DNA of 64,000 bases from Paludibacteraceae bacterium (GTDB lineage: Bacteria > Bacteroidota > Bacteroidia > Bacteroidales > Paludibacteraceae). Shown in pieces: positions 43,294 through 52,420 of this stretch. The notes beneath the pieces were generated by a model, which was given only the letters and a program-made list of their open reading frames with translations, was not told the DNA's origin and did no database searches. Numbering within the stretch: position 1 is the first letter of the stretch; every line of letters begins with the position of its first letter. Made by a program: the position numbers and the translations under genes. The stretch covers positions 13,476 to 77,475 of the forward strand of contig CAJOCN010000002.1 of assembly GCA_905233255.1 (NCBI GenBank). Reading direction: 5' to 3'.

Positions 43294-44587
43294 AACCTTT
43301 CTCCATTTGTAGAATACCCTCCGGTTCGATTCTTCTCAGTCGTTCGAACGGATCACCGGGTACGTGTTTGCGAAAACGAATACGATTAAGATCAATCACC
43401 TCTATACGGCTGCCGTCGGCGTTAAAGAGTATATTCCCCGCCGAGTAGTCGCGGTGCCATACGCCTTGTTGGTGCAGGCGGGCGGTGAAGCGCCCGATAG
43501 CAAAGAGGATAGTACTTCTGTTCGGAAAATCCGGCTGCTCAATGAGGTCAATGAACGTATAGGGGCACTCCGATTGCGCGCAGGCGTACCAACTCTCACG
43601 CAGCACGCCGCATACGCGTACCTCGCGATAGGCAATCGGTGCGGGCGTCAGATTACCCAGTCGCACCGCGTTCTCATAGCTCCGCCGCGCCTTGCTCGTA
43701 CCGAACCAACCGTACCATAGTCCACGGAGAAAACCCGGTGTGCGGAATTGCTTGACTACCACGCCTCCCGTCAGCCGGAGTATGTTCCGGCGATGGTCAA
43801 TAATCCTGCCCTCCGTCCAACGGTTGAAATCACCTACCTGTCTGACGGTGCGGAAGCGGTTGAGGAACTTACTCCACGACCGGTGGTAATGCAGCGGTCC
43901 GCCGAGGTAGCGCTCCATATACGCAGGGTGTAACCTGTTCATTGCATCTACGATAGTGCGTTTCTGCGCCTTGGCCTGCCGGCGGCGGGAGTGGGGAAGC
44001 ACGCGGTAATAGAGCCCGACTTCATCTAATCGTATATAGGTGCCGCCTAACTCCATGAGACTGACCCAGAAACTCCAGTCCTCGCGGTAGATCTCCTCCT
44101 CGCAGAAACCTCCCGTGGCGATCCAATCCGCCTTGCGGAAGAGAGAGGTAATGGGGATCATGTTCCGCCGTGCTAACAGTTCATGGGAGAACGGCGGCAG
44201 TTTCCATTCGCCTTGCCTCTCGCCGAAGAACTCAGCCCGGCACCCTACCACTCGCACTCCTTCGTGCATCGCCTCCACGGCGTGGGTAATATAGGTGGAA
44301 CCAATCTTGTCATCCGCATCGAGGGGCAGGATATATTCGCCTCGCGCCTCCCGGATGGCATGATTGCGAGCAGCAGAGACACCGGCGTTGGGCTGGGAGA
44401 AAAGACGAATCTCGCTATGCTCTTTCGCATAACGCGCTGCCACCTCTTCGCCTTTATCCGTGCTACCGTCATTGACCACGACGATCTCGATCGGCCGATA
44501 GGTCGATGCCAGCACGCTCTCCAGCGCCTCGGTGATATACGGCGCCGCGTTATAAAGGGGTATGATGACGGATACCAGAGGGTTCAT
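43277..44587 (-). CDS. Fusion of family 2 glycosyltransferase and Kdo/WaaP-type kinase
   Basis: A 436-residue protein with two parts. Residues 1-225 are a GT-A glycosyltransferase (SVIIPLYNAAPYITEALESVL, VVVNDGSTDKG, PLDADDKIG). Residues 245-436 are a lipopolysaccharide kinase-like domain: a VVVKQF lysine, KARRSYENA, then the catalytic loop WHRDYSAGNILFN (about 375) and metal-binding IDLNRIRF. In other Bacteroidetes I remember these as separate neighbouring genes. I infer that one protein adds a core sugar and phosphorylates lipid A core or Kdo. No stop or start lies between the parts. ATGA overlap with the gene upstream. Confidence 0.85.
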   Translation of the reverse strand: MNPLVSVIIPLYNAAPYITEALESVLASTYRPIEIVVVNDGSTDKGEEVAARYAKEHSEIRLFSQPNAGVSAARNHAIREARGEYILPLDADDKIGSTYITHAVEAMHEGVRVVGCRAEFFGERQGEWKLPPFSHELLARRNMIPITSLFRKADWIATGGFCEEEIYREDWSFWVSLMELGGTYIRLDEVGLYYRVLPHSRRRQAKAQKRTIVDAMNRLHPAYMERYLGGPLHYHRSWSKFLNRFRTVRQVGDFNRWTEGRIIDHRRNILRLTGGVVVKQFRTPGFLRGLWYGWFGTSKARRSYENAVRLGNLTPAPIAYREVRVCGVLRESWYACAQSECPYTFIDLIEQPDFPNRSTILFAIGRFTARLHQQGVWHRDYSAGNILFNADGSRIEVIDLNRIRFRKHVPGDPFERLRRIEPEGILQMEKGYESVS

Positions 44588-45273
44588 ATCTTATCAAGAC
44601 CTTTGGTCAACTTGCGCCAATAATAAAGGAGCGGGTTTGTGTATTTGAGTTGTTTCCATGGCCTGCTGGAGTGGGGCTTATGGAGCACGGGGTTGGAGAG
44701 CTGGAGAATATTCCGGAATCCTATTTCGACGGACTTATGGGAGATAAAGACGTCGTACCAGTTCTTCGTCTCGTCCAGCTGCCCGAAATCGTAGGCGTGG
44801 AGGAACGCGTTCGTGAGGAGGGTGCAGCAGAACGAGAACCGTTTCTTGCTCTCTCCGTCTGTCTTCAGCCGCCGCGCGTACTCGTATGGAAAATTGATTT
44901 CACCCGCCTCGTTGACAGTCACTGCGGCTACCATTCCTACGCCTTCCGTCACCGCCTCTTGCAGCCGTGCAATCGTGTCCGGCCGAACCATCACATCGCT
45001 CTCCACAATCACGAGGTGGGCACCTGCCTGCAGTGCTCTCCGCTGTGCCTCAATCAGTACCCACCGGTAGTTAGGCGAAGGGTGATTGACCCGTTCGCTC
45101 AGATGTACAACCTCTATCCCTGACTCTTCAGCCAAGAGGTCCAGCCGCGCGGCACTCTGAGGAGTGGAATAGTCGTCATAGACGGTCAGCGTTTGACCGC
45201 TCCTGACGAGCGCACGGATGGCTTCCTCTGCCGTCTCCATGGAGTCCTTGACGGGCATGATAATATTTACCAT
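44584..45273 (-). CDS. Glycosyltransferase family 2-like protein
   Basis: A 229-residue glycosyltransferase: NIIMPVKDSMETAEEAIRAL, VYDDYSTPQSA, and VIVESDVMVRP as the probable metal site. The reading frame extends to an ATG at 45327, but the first 18 residues of that longer form (DPYGEADRMNEVNKE) are coded by a dispersed 57-base repeat whose other copy is intergenic; therefore ATG 45273 (MVNIIMP) is preferred. It overlaps the next gene as ATGA. Substrate unknown; the neighbours suggest LPS core or capsule synthesis. Confidence 0.82.
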   Translation of the reverse strand: MVNIIMPVKDSMETAEEAIRALVRSGQTLTVYDDYSTPQSAARLDLLAEESGIEVVHLSERVNHPSPNYRWVLIEAQRRALQAGAHLVIVESDVMVRPDTIARLQEAVTEGVGMVAAVTVNEAGEINFPYEYARRLKTDGESKKRFSFCCTLLTNAFLHAYDFGQLDETKNWYDVFISHKSVEIGFRNILQLSNPVLHKPHSSRPWKQLKYTNPLLYYWRKLTKGLDKI

Positions 45274-45334
45274 TTCTTTATTCACTTCGTTCATACGATC
45301 TGCTTCGCCGTATGGGTCATTTACCATTGGGTTA
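45266..45334. repeat. 57-base dispersed repeat (copy 2)
   Basis: Contains ATTCACTTCGTTCATACGAT and CTGCTTCGCCGTATGGGTCA, matching the copy at 12298-12356 with only a few differences, again flanked by TTTACCATT units. It covers the end of wzi and the start of the glycosyltransferase gene. Confidence 0.87.
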
Positions 45335-46748
45335 TAAGTCCTCTTTTGGTGATCGTTACCATGGCGCCGAACGAGTTGCCGTAACGGCTTCCGAAATCGC
45401 CGGACAGCGAGAGTCCGAAATCCAGCCCCCAGGCTTTAGGTACCTGTTTCTTGACCTCCAGAAGGAAAGCGGTGTTGCGACTGTGTTCCGGCCGGCTATA
45501 CCTGCCATAGTAGTCGGCGTATTGGACGATAGCGCGGTAGCGGAAACCGTATATGTCGCCTCGCAGACCGGCGTGGTGTGCCCGTACGCGGCTGTTGTCC
45601 GGGGTCAGCAGAGGCGAACCGATCACATTGCCGAAATACGTCCAGCCCTGCCGGTAGATCGAGTTGCTGTAGTAACTATCCGCTCCGCCATAGACACAGC
45701 CGTCGCGGTCGTGGAACGGACCGGACTGGTCGGTGGTATGGAGAAACTCATACGTGAAACCTTGTATGAACGGCCAATGGTTTTGCGTGGCGCTGACACC
45801 CCAGAGACCGTCCCTGCGGTTCATCGTGGTACCGATAAACGCAATGGGACCGTCTTCCTGGATAATCTGCCAATACGCACTCACTTTCCATCCTTCGCCC
45901 TTGATATCCAATGCCAATTGCTGGAAGGCGATGTGATTGCCCTGCGCGTTGAGTTGGTCGTTTTGCATTGACCCGCCGGAGCGGGCAAGGAACGTGGATT
46001 TATAGGCGGAGAGGTTGTTGCCTAAGTCGCCGTAAACAGTGGAGTAACCGCCCCATTGCGCCATGTGGTGAAACTCGTAGGAGATATTCACCGGCAGTTT
46101 GCCGCCGATGCGTCCGCCGATATGCTTGTGGTGCAGTAATGTTCCTTTAACAACCTCGGAGTTGTCGCCCAACCAACCGTGAGTGATTCCGCCTTTCACC
46201 TCTGCGTAGCCGAAGAGCCCGGGTATGGGGGTCCACCTCTCAAACCCGATACTGATTTGCGGAATAGGGTGGGCGTTATTGGAGAAATGCAGACTTCCGC
46301 TGCTTAACTCCCTGTCTCCCGCACCCCAATACTGAGGCCGGATACCCGCGGTGATATCCACTATATAGAGACGCACGTGCGCATATAGTTGGCTGAAATA
46401 ACCGGTAATATCCTTCTGCCCAGAGCCCGGTTGCCCTCCGCCGAACCGTCCGTTCAGCACGACTCCGAAATCATAATCGTACCACCGGCTCGGGCGCGTA
46501 GCGGGTTTGAGAATGCCGGCTGAGAATGTGCCGGCGTATGGTTGGCGGGAGATATTCCCGTCTGTGTTGTGCCACATCAGGGACGGAGCCTGTGCGCCGG
46601 AAGACGCGTGCGCCTGAATCTGACCGACATAGAACAGACTGTCCCGGCACGTGTCCGGCTGAGCCATCGGTAGCGGCCACCAGTTCCACGCTTCCGCAGA
46701 GAGACTGACCGCCAACAGCAGAATACTATAGAGACACTTATTCTTCAA
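45321..46748 (-). CDS. Capsule assembly Wzi family protein
   Basis: A 475-residue exported protein (signal peptide 1-20, ending LSAEA) of the Wzi/PF14052 type, an outer-membrane beta-barrel that helps anchor capsule to the cell surface. Typical features include YFSQLYAHVRLYIVDITAGIRPQYWGAG and HHMAQWGGYST. The final residues (GLITQW) and stop are coded within a TTTACCATT repeat. It overlaps the kelch lipoprotein gene by 11 bases. Its presence supports a capsule or surface-polymer role for the cluster. Confidence 0.85.
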   Translation of the reverse strand: MKNKCLYSILLLAVSLSAEAWNWWPLPMAQPDTCRDSLFYVGQIQAHASSGAQAPSLMWHNTDGNISRQPYAGTFSAGILKPATRPSRWYDYDFGVVLNGRFGGGQPGSGQKDITGYFSQLYAHVRLYIVDITAGIRPQYWGAGDRELSSGSLHFSNNAHPIPQISIGFERWTPIPGLFGYAEVKGGITHGWLGDNSEVVKGTLLHHKHIGGRIGGKLPVNISYEFHHMAQWGGYSTVYGDLGNNLSAYKSTFLARSGGSMQNDQLNAQGNHIAFQQLALDIKGEGWKVSAYWQIIQEDGPIAFIGTTMNRRDGLWGVSATQNHWPFIQGFTYEFLHTTDQSGPFHDRDGCVYGGADSYYSNSIYRQGWTYFGNVIGSPLLTPDNSRVRAHHAGLRGDIYGFRYRAIVQYADYYGRYSRPEHSRNTAFLLEVKKQVPKAWGLDFGLSLSGDFGSRYGNSFGAMVTITKRGLITQW

Positions 46749-47718
46749 TGCAATACAGCTGATTGATAACTATTCCTTTCTCATCCTCGCCCAGCCCGAA
46801 ATAGGCTTTCCCGTCTATCGTGAAAGCAATCTGGTTCTCCGCGCTTCCGCAGGGCATGGTGCCGCACCATCTCCACCGGTCTGTCTCCGGCTCGTAGCGG
46901 AGGTAGGTATTGAAGATCTCACCTCCGGACATGTCTCCGGCAAAATAACGTCCGCCGAAGACATATATATATTCGTCGGAGGCAGCAGCGGCGGCGAACT
47001 CACGTCCTTTGCCGGGCATGGAAGTGCGCTTGCGCCACTTATTCGGCGCGAGCTCAACGCTGTACCAGTCCGTCAGATTATGGGCATCAAAGCCGCACCC
47101 AAAATAGAGCGTGCCGCGGAGGGCTGCTCCCGTACAGCCAAAAGCCGACCGGTGCAATACTTCGCCCGGAGGGACGGGTTGCCATTCGTTGGTGAGTGTG
47201 TTATAGCGCCAACGATCTGCGCTCATGAACCGCCCGCAGCCGTAATACACGTGAATGTCATTGCCGTCAGTGGAAGTAACGGGTGCAATTGTGTTCGCAC
47301 ACGGGTATTGGGCCAGTGATGTCCATTGACCGTTCTGCGGGTCGTATTTCCACCAGTCACGCTGGTATGCTGTGTCGTTATAAGCATGCGAGGCGGAGTA
47401 GCCCAGCCCCATATACAGTGCTCCGTCGGCTGCGGCAATCGTGGCGTTCACGCGTTTGTTCCCCGGGCATTGGCTGACATAAGTCCACGCATCCGTCTCC
47501 GGGTTGTACTGCCAGAGATCATTGAGGTAATGACCTGCACTGTCCCGTCCGGCGAACACATACGCCTTGCCGTCCAACACAGCGGCACGTGCGCTCGCTC
47601 GTCCGCCTGCCGGTAACGGCGCGCACTCGCGTACCGCTATCTTCAGTTCCGGCTCGCGCTGACAACCCGCTATCAGTACTGCCGCAATCAGAAATACTAT
47701 GTACCTTTCGCCTCTCAC
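46738..47718 (-). CDS. Kelch-repeat lipoprotein
   Basis: A 326-residue lipoprotein (lipobox LIAGC, Cys19). Six kelch-type blades are visible, with repeated strand patterns such as AYVFAGRDSAGHYLNDLWQYNPETDAW, LYFGCGFDA and YIYVFGGRYFAGD...YEPETDRWRW. A beta-propeller with no catalytic residues identified, so a binding or scaffolding role is likely. The first residues (MRGER) are coded by a CCTTTCG heptamer array, and the start may be slightly later. It lies between lptB and wzi. Confidence 0.83.
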   Translation of the reverse strand: MRGERYIVFLIAAVLIAGCQREPELKIAVRECAPLPAGGRASARAAVLDGKAYVFAGRDSAGHYLNDLWQYNPETDAWTYVSQCPGNKRVNATIAAADGALYMGLGYSASHAYNDTAYQRDWWKYDPQNGQWTSLAQYPCANTIAPVTSTDGNDIHVYYGCGRFMSADRWRYNTLTNEWQPVPPGEVLHRSAFGCTGAALRGTLYFGCGFDAHNLTDWYSVELAPNKWRKRTSMPGKGREFAAAAASDEYIYVFGGRYFAGDMSGGEIFNTYLRYEPETDRWRWCGTMPCGSAENQIAFTIDGKAYFGLGEDEKGIVINQLYCIEE

Positions 47719-47738
47719 CTTTCACCTTTCGCCTTTTA
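47704..47738. repeat. Heptamer array, CCTTTCG family (kelch gene start)
   Basis: CCTTTCG, CCTCTCA, CCTTTCA, CCTTTCG, CCTTTTA between lptB and the kelch gene, encoding the start of the latter. Confidence 0.87.
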
Positions 47739-48479
47739 TTCCACTCTTGTCTTTTTCTTTAACTCGAAATCGCGGCCGAGGTAGTTCTGTCGTACAATGG
47801 GGTTGGCAGCCAGCTCTTCCGGCGTGCCGTGAAAGAGGATCTTACCCTCAAATAGCAGGTACGCGCGGTCGGTGATCATCAGGGTCTCGTCCACGTTATG
47901 GTCGGTGATGAGGATACCGATATTCTTGTCTTTGAGCCGCCAGACGACATCTTGGATCTCCTGCACGGCAATCGGATCGACACCTGCGAAAGGCTCGTCG
48001 AGCATGACGAACTTAGGTTCGATAGCCAGGCATCGAGCGATCTCTGTACGCCGCCTCTCGCCGCCGGAGAGACGGTCGCCGAGGTTCTTGCGTACGTGGG
48101 CGAGGTTGAACTCCTTGATCAGTTGTTCCAGTTTCTCTTCCTGGTATTCCTTGCTGAAATTGGTCATCTCCAGCACCGAGCGGATATTATCCTCTACGGT
48201 CATCTTACGGAACACGCTCGCCTCCTGCGGCAGATAACCGACACCCATCCGTGCCCGTTTATACATCGGATAAGAGGTGATCTCTTGGTCATTGAAGAAG
48301 ATTTTGCCGTTATTGGCGGCTACCAGTCCGGTCGTCATGTAGAAGGTCGTCGTCTTACCGGCTCCGTTAGGGCCTAACAGACCGACTATCTCGCCTTGCT
48401 CCAGCTCGATAGACACGTCATCAACAACGGTGCGCTTGCCGTATTTCTTTACCAGGTGTTCGGTACGTAACTTGTCCAT
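47736..48479 (-). CDS. lptB: LPS export ABC transporter ATP-binding protein
   Basis: A 247-residue ATPase of the LptB type. Walker [10 protein letters not shown] at about 34-42, signature [15 protein letters not shown] near 137-151, Walker [12 protein letters not shown], and the LptB-typical Q-loop region [21 protein letters not shown]. Together with LptF/LptG (not in the window) it extracts lipopolysaccharide from the inner membrane. Start and stop are near, but do not overlap, neighbouring repeats. Confidence 0.95.
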   Translation of the reverse strand: MDKLRTEHLVKKYGKRTVVDDVSIELEQGEIVGLLGPNGAGKTTTFYMTTGLVAANNGKIFFNDQEITSYPMYKRARMGVGYLPQEASVFRKMTVEDNIRSVLEMTNFSKEYQEEKLEQLIKEFNLAHVRKNLGDRLSGGERRRTEIARCLAIEPKFVMLDEPFAGVDPIAVQEIQDVVWRLKDKNIGILITDHNVDETLMITDRAYLLFEGKILFHGTPEELAANPIVRQNYLGRDFELKKKTRVE

Positions 48480-48486
48480 AATCTTT

Positions 48487-48555
48487 CAGCGGCTTTGCCG
48501 CGGTCTTTTAGTGTAACGGTCTTGCAGCATAGCGGTCTATCAGCCGCAGGCGGTC
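48487..48555. repeat. GCGGTCT-type repeats between xth and lptB
   Basis: AGCGGCTTTGCCGCGGTCTT, GTAACGGTCTTGC, AGCGGTCT and CAGGCGGTCTGG follow one another. They resemble the GACCGC units of the coaE and GGGP synthase inserts. Confidence 0.6.
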
Positions 48556-49319
48556 TGGTCGTCCACGACGACCATTACCGGGCAGTGATCCGAATGCACT
48601 GCTTCAGTCAGTATTTTTCCGTCTTTCAGTCTTGGTCGCAGGCTCTCGCTGACCCAGAGGTAGTCAATCCGCCAGCCTACGTTACGGGCTCTGGCACCGG
48701 CTCTCCAGCTCCACCAGCTGTACCGCTCGGGACTCTGGTCAAAGACCCTGAACGAGTCCACCAAGCCGCTTGCCTCCCACCGGTCCATCCATTCGCGCTC
48801 CTCGGGCAGGAATCCCGACACACCGATCTGTCGCTCGGGGTGGTTGATGTCGATGGGCTTGTGGCAGATGTTGTAGTCGCCGCAGATGATGAGGTTAGGA
48901 CGCTCTTTGCGCAACTCGTTCACCCATTGCAAAAAGTCCTCCAGAAACTCCATCTTGAAATCCTGACGGACATCTCCGGTCGTGCCGCTCGGTATATAGG
49001 CATCGACGATGGTCAGTTCGCCGAAATCGACCCGCAGCACTCGTCCCTCGCGGTCGTACTTGGGGTTGTTCATACCCACGACCACTCTGTCCGGTTCGCG
49101 TTTGGTGAATACGCACACGCCCGAATAGCCTTTCTTCTCCGCCGAGTGGATATAACTGTGGTAGCCCAGTTCCTGAAACGCCATGACGTCTATCTGCTCG
49201 GGCTGCGCCTTGCTCTCCTGGATGCAGAACACATCCGGGTTCTCCTCCGCCAGCCAGCTTAACAACCCTTTGCTAATCGCCGAGCGGATGCCATTCAAAT
49301 TATAGGAAATGATTTTCAT
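48540..49319 (-). CDS. xth: Exodeoxyribonuclease III
   Basis: A 259-residue ExoIII/AP endonuclease acting in base excision repair. [29 protein letters not shown] (catalytic Glu), [15 protein letters not shown] (Asp/Asn pair) and SDHCPVMV (Asp-His) are all present in the normal order. Full length. The start overlaps the protease gene stop as ATGA. Confidence 0.96.
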   Translation of the reverse strand: MKIISYNLNGIRSAISKGLLSWLAEENPDVFCIQESKAQPEQIDVMAFQELGYHSYIHSAEKKGYSGVCVFTKREPDRVVVGMNNPKYDREGRVLRVDFGELTIVDAYIPSGTTGDVRQDFKMEFLEDFLQWVNELRKERPNLIICGDYNICHKPIDINHPERQIGVSGFLPEEREWMDRWEASGLVDSFRVFDQSPERYSWWSWRAGARARNVGWRIDYLWVSESLRPRLKDGKILTEAVHSDHCPVMVVVDDQTACG

Positions 49320-50908
49320 AACTGTCTGCCCGTTATGTCGTATAGTTTATCGTTCCGGATGATGAGTATTTGTCCGTCGCGGAGGATTTTCCGGGAGGAA
49401 ACCTCCGAGGGCTGAGTGGATATAGTTTCCAAGGGGATCTCTTCTCCGCCGCCCAGGACGTCAAAGGTGATTACTCCGTTCGTCTCCTTGATATTCGTGA
49501 CCGGGTAGTCGCTCACTTGGGTAAACGAAGTGACGGTAGCCGTCGGGTACGCATCGCCCTGTTTGCCGAAATAGCCGTTGAAATGATTGTCCTGTTTATA
49601 CGTAGGTGTCAGTCCGTCTGCCTCCATGATATCAATACCCATTTGCGTGGAAGTATAGTTCACTGTATTGCCCCTCCACCAGTTGTAGTGGTAACTGATT
49701 TGGGTGACCAGCAACCCGTGCCCCGGGATGAACTCATCCCAACCCGTCTGCTGGCGGTTCTCCAGCATATAGAATACCGTCGGGTTCGGGCGTAAGATAT
49801 TGGTGATGGTGTCGCCGTTAGTCGTGAGGTACGCAGCTTTGTAGGAGTCGTACAAGGGACCCAAAGTTACCGACGCGGCCTGATTGAGGAGTGTCGGTTC
49901 CATCCATCCCATCCACCAACGCTCGTACGCCGAGTATGCCGGAGGAGTGTTTCCGCCGTTGTTGTAACAGCCGTAGTCCATGATGTCCCATTCGCCTAAG
50001 GTCTTGAAATTGGCACCCTCGGCAGTGGAGTAGATATCCGGCAGACCCATTATATGTCCGAACTCATGGCAGAAGGTGCCGATTCCGCAGCGGTCATGGC
50101 TCTCTCCGTCTATCTCGTTGAGGCAGCAGTAGTGGTCGATCGTCTTGCCGTTCAGCGTGATGGTACTGCCACGAAGGCTCAGATCGTCCTGGTGCGGCCA
50201 GATAGTGTTCGGCATATTCGGATAATTGTCCGCTTCGCTATAACCGGCGTAGATGATCACTACGAAATCAACCTTGCCGTCACCGTCGGAGTCGTACTGA
50301 CTGAAATCCGCTCCATCCTGCTCTGCGGCTAACTGACAAGCCTCGACGACCAGCTCATCCGGGTGAAGGTCGTTTCTATGCTGGTCGTTTGAGCCGTAGT
50401 AAGCGCAGGCTTTACTCACCTGCACAGGTCCAAAAACATCCAGAACGAGGTCATACTGACCGTTGGACACATCGTTGAAATAGCGGTTGATGGAACCCGT
50501 AGCGCCGCCGTAAGTGTAGTTCTCGCCCATCGCCCAGTCGGTCATATCCGCCTTGGTGGACTGAAAAATGGTGTCGCTGAAACTGACGAGGATCACTGGT
50601 CCGCGGGGCGCTAAGAGCCTGTCCACGCCGGTTACTTTGGTTGCCCGCCGCACAGTTCTTTCGCCTTTAACCTTTTGCCTTTCGCCTTTAATCTCCTCTG
50701 TCATCGGCAGGAGTGTCTTCTCGTCCAGCCGGTTACCGGCTTCATCGGTCAGGAAATGCAGGTTCTCGTCGCCATGGGCGTACACGATTTTGGTTACGCC
50801 GTTCGCGTCCACCATCATTCTGCCTTCTCTCCGTGCCGGTACTGCCCACATGCTCACGCACACGGTAATCAGTACTGATAGAATATAGAATTTTCTTTTT
50901 GTCGTCAT
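49316..50908 (-). CDS. M6 family metalloprotease with T9SS sorting tail
   Basis: A 530-residue secreted protease. The zinc site is [12 protein letters not shown] (HExxH, followed by the third ligand). The start at ATG 50908 gives a good signal peptide ([21 protein letters not shown]); an in-frame ATG at 50968 lies inside mlaF. A propeptide-like region (30-80) includes [11 protein letters not shown], coded by a CCTTTCG heptamer array. The end, [24 protein letters not shown], is a type A T9SS sorting tail. Probable role: extracellular protein digestion or maturation of surface proteins. Close to the M6 (immune inhibitor A) family. It starts four bases after mlaF. Confidence 0.9.
   Translation of the reverse strand: MTTKRKFYILSVLITVCVSMWAVPARREGRMMVDANGVTKIVYAHGDENLHFLTDEAGNRLDEKTLLPMTEEIKGERQKVKGERTVRRATKVTGVDRLLAPRGPVILVSFSDTIFQSTKADMTDWAMGENYTYGGATGSINRYFNDVSNGQYDLVLDVFGPVQVSKACAYYGSNDQHRNDLHPDELVVEACQLAAEQDGADFSQYDSDGDGKVDFVVIIYAGYSEADNYPNMPNTIWPHQDDLSLRGSTITLNGKTIDHYCCLNEIDGESHDRCGIGTFCHEFGHIMGLPDIYSTAEGANFKTLGEWDIMDYGCYNNGGNTPPAYSAYERWWMGWMEPTLLNQAASVTLGPLYDSYKAAYLTTNGDTITNILRPNPTVFYMLENRQQTGWDEFIPGHGLLVTQISYHYNWWRGNTVNYTSTQMGIDIMEADGLTPTYKQDNHFNGYFGKQGDAYPTATVTSFTQVSDYPVTNIKETNGVITFDVLGGGEEIPLETISTQPSEVSSRKILRDGQILIIRNDKLYDITGRQL
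50657..50696. repeat. Heptamer array, CCTTTCG family (in M6 protease gene)
   Basis: CCTTTAA, CCTTTTG, CCTTTCG, CCTTTAA units; translated as [13 protein letters not shown]. Confidence 0.88.
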
Positions 50909-50912
50909 GTCG

Positions 50913-51671
50913 TTATTTTGCACTCTCCTTAATCTTCTTAAACAGCTCGCTGGCGAACACGAAGTCATTGAGCGCTTCGTTCTCGCTCGTCATAATCTCG
51001 TGGCGCGAGCCTTGCCATTCTTTCTTACCGCCTTTGAGGAAGACGATATTGTCGCCGATCTCCATAATGGAGTTCATGTCATGGCTGTTGACGATGGTAC
51101 AGATATTATACTCTTTGGTGATATCTTGTATCAGCGCATCGATGACGAGACTGGTCTTCGGATCCAGACCCGAGTTCGGCTCGTCGCAGAACAGGTATTT
51201 CGGCTCCAACACAATAGCGCGGGCGATGGCGACGCGTTTCTGCTGACCGCCGGAGATCTCGCTCGGCATCAGGTGCCACACTTTCTCGGGCATCTCCACG
51301 CGCCTCAGACAGAACTCCGCCCGTTCTTTCATCTCCTTGCGGCTCTTCTGGCTGAACATCTCCATCGGAAACAGCACATTCTCCATCACCGTCATGGAGT
51401 CGAACAGCGCCGAACCCTGGAACAGCATGCCTACCTCGCGGTGCAGCATACGGATGTCGTTGCTCTTCATCGCTGCGAGGTCGCGGCCGTCGTAAAGTAT
51501 CTGTCCGCTGTCGAGCGTGTGCAGACCGATCATGGACTTCATGAGGACGGTCTTACCCGAACCCGACTGACCGATGATCATGTTCACTTCCCCGTCCCGC
51601 ATGACGGTCGAAACATGGTTCAGCACCACATTCCCCTCAAAACTCTTTACTACATCTTTTACTTCAATCAT
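50913..51671 (-). CDS. mlaF: MlaF-type ABC transporter ATP-binding protein
   Basis: A 252-residue ATPase of the phospholipid (Mla) ABC family: Walker A IIGQSGSGKT (about 32-41), signature EISGGQQKRVAIARAI, Walker B YLFCDEPNSGLDP. The GLDP and the MLFQGSALFDSMTV segment are typical of MlaF. The start overlaps mlaE (ATGA). MlaEF with MlaD moves phospholipids between inner and outer membranes; mlaD is not seen in this window. Confidence 0.93.
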   Translation of the reverse strand: MIEVKDVVKSFEGNVVLNHVSTVMRDGEVNMIIGQSGSGKTVLMKSMIGLHTLDSGQILYDGRDLAAMKSNDIRMLHREVGMLFQGSALFDSMTVMENVLFPMEMFSQKSRKEMKERAEFCLRRVEMPEKVWHLMPSEISGGQQKRVAIARAIVLEPKYLFCDEPNSGLDPKTSLVIDALIQDITKEYNICTIVNSHDMNSIMEIGDNIVFLKGGKKEWQGSRHEIMTSENEALNDFVFASELFKKIKESAK

Positions 51672-52420
51672 AACAGCAATTTACTTAATACGAGGTCGAG
51701 GAAAAGGATCATAATGTTACTATTGACTACGGCATTCGTACTCGCCCGACCGACATCCAGCGCACCGCCACGGACATTATACCCGTAGTAACTCGCCATG
51801 CTGGTGATCACGAACGCGAACACCAGACTCTTGATGATGCCGTACCACACATAATAGGGGTTGAACGCGTACTGCACGCCCACCAGATAGTCGTGTATGG
51901 TGATAATGTCCGTGAACGCACCTACCGCCCATCCGCCGAGCAGACCCACCGCCGTGGAGATGATGACGAGCATCGGCATCATCGTCACGAACGCCAATAT
52001 CTTCGGCAAAATCAGGTAATTGGCGCTGTTCACACCCATGATCTCCATCGCGTCTATCTGCTCCGTGATACGCATCGTACCGATCTCCGAAGCGATGTTC
52101 GAACCCACTTTGCCTGCCAGAATCAGACACAGAATAGTGCTTGAGAACTCCAACAGCAGTGTCTCTCGCGTCAGCAGACCCACCGTGTAGGTCGGCAGTA
52201 ACGGGTTCTCGGTGTTCGTCTTCGCCTGAATGGTCAGGATAGCACCGATAAACACGGAGATGATCAGCACGATTGGCAGACTCTGCAATCCCTGTTTCTC
52301 CAACTCGCGGCTGTATTGCCGCCAAAACATCCGCTGACGGTCGGGCATGCGTAACACCCGGCCCAGCAGCAGAAAATACTCACCTATATGTTGAAAAAAT
52401 CGTAACATCTTATTTAACAA
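51668..52420 (-). CDS. mlaE: MlaE family lipid ABC transporter permease
   Basis: A 250-residue permease of the MlaE/YrbE family with five or six membrane segments; LPIVLIISVFIGAILTIQA and LAGKVGSNIASEIGTMRITEQIDAMEIMGVN are the hallmarks. The start lies 11 bases inside the end of the acetylesterase-like gene upstream. It forms a unit with mlaF downstream. Confidence 0.93.
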   Translation of the reverse strand: MLNKMLRFFQHIGEYFLLLGRVLRMPDRQRMFWRQYSRELEKQGLQSLPIVLIISVFIGAILTIQAKTNTENPLLPTYTVGLLTRETLLLEFSSTILCLILAGKVGSNIASEIGTMRITEQIDAMEIMGVNSANYLILPKILAFVTMMPMLVIISTAVGLLGGWAVGAFTDIITIHDYLVGVQYAFNPYYVWYGIIKSLVFAFVITSMASYYGYNVRGGALDVGRASTNAVVNSNIMILFLDLVLSKLLL

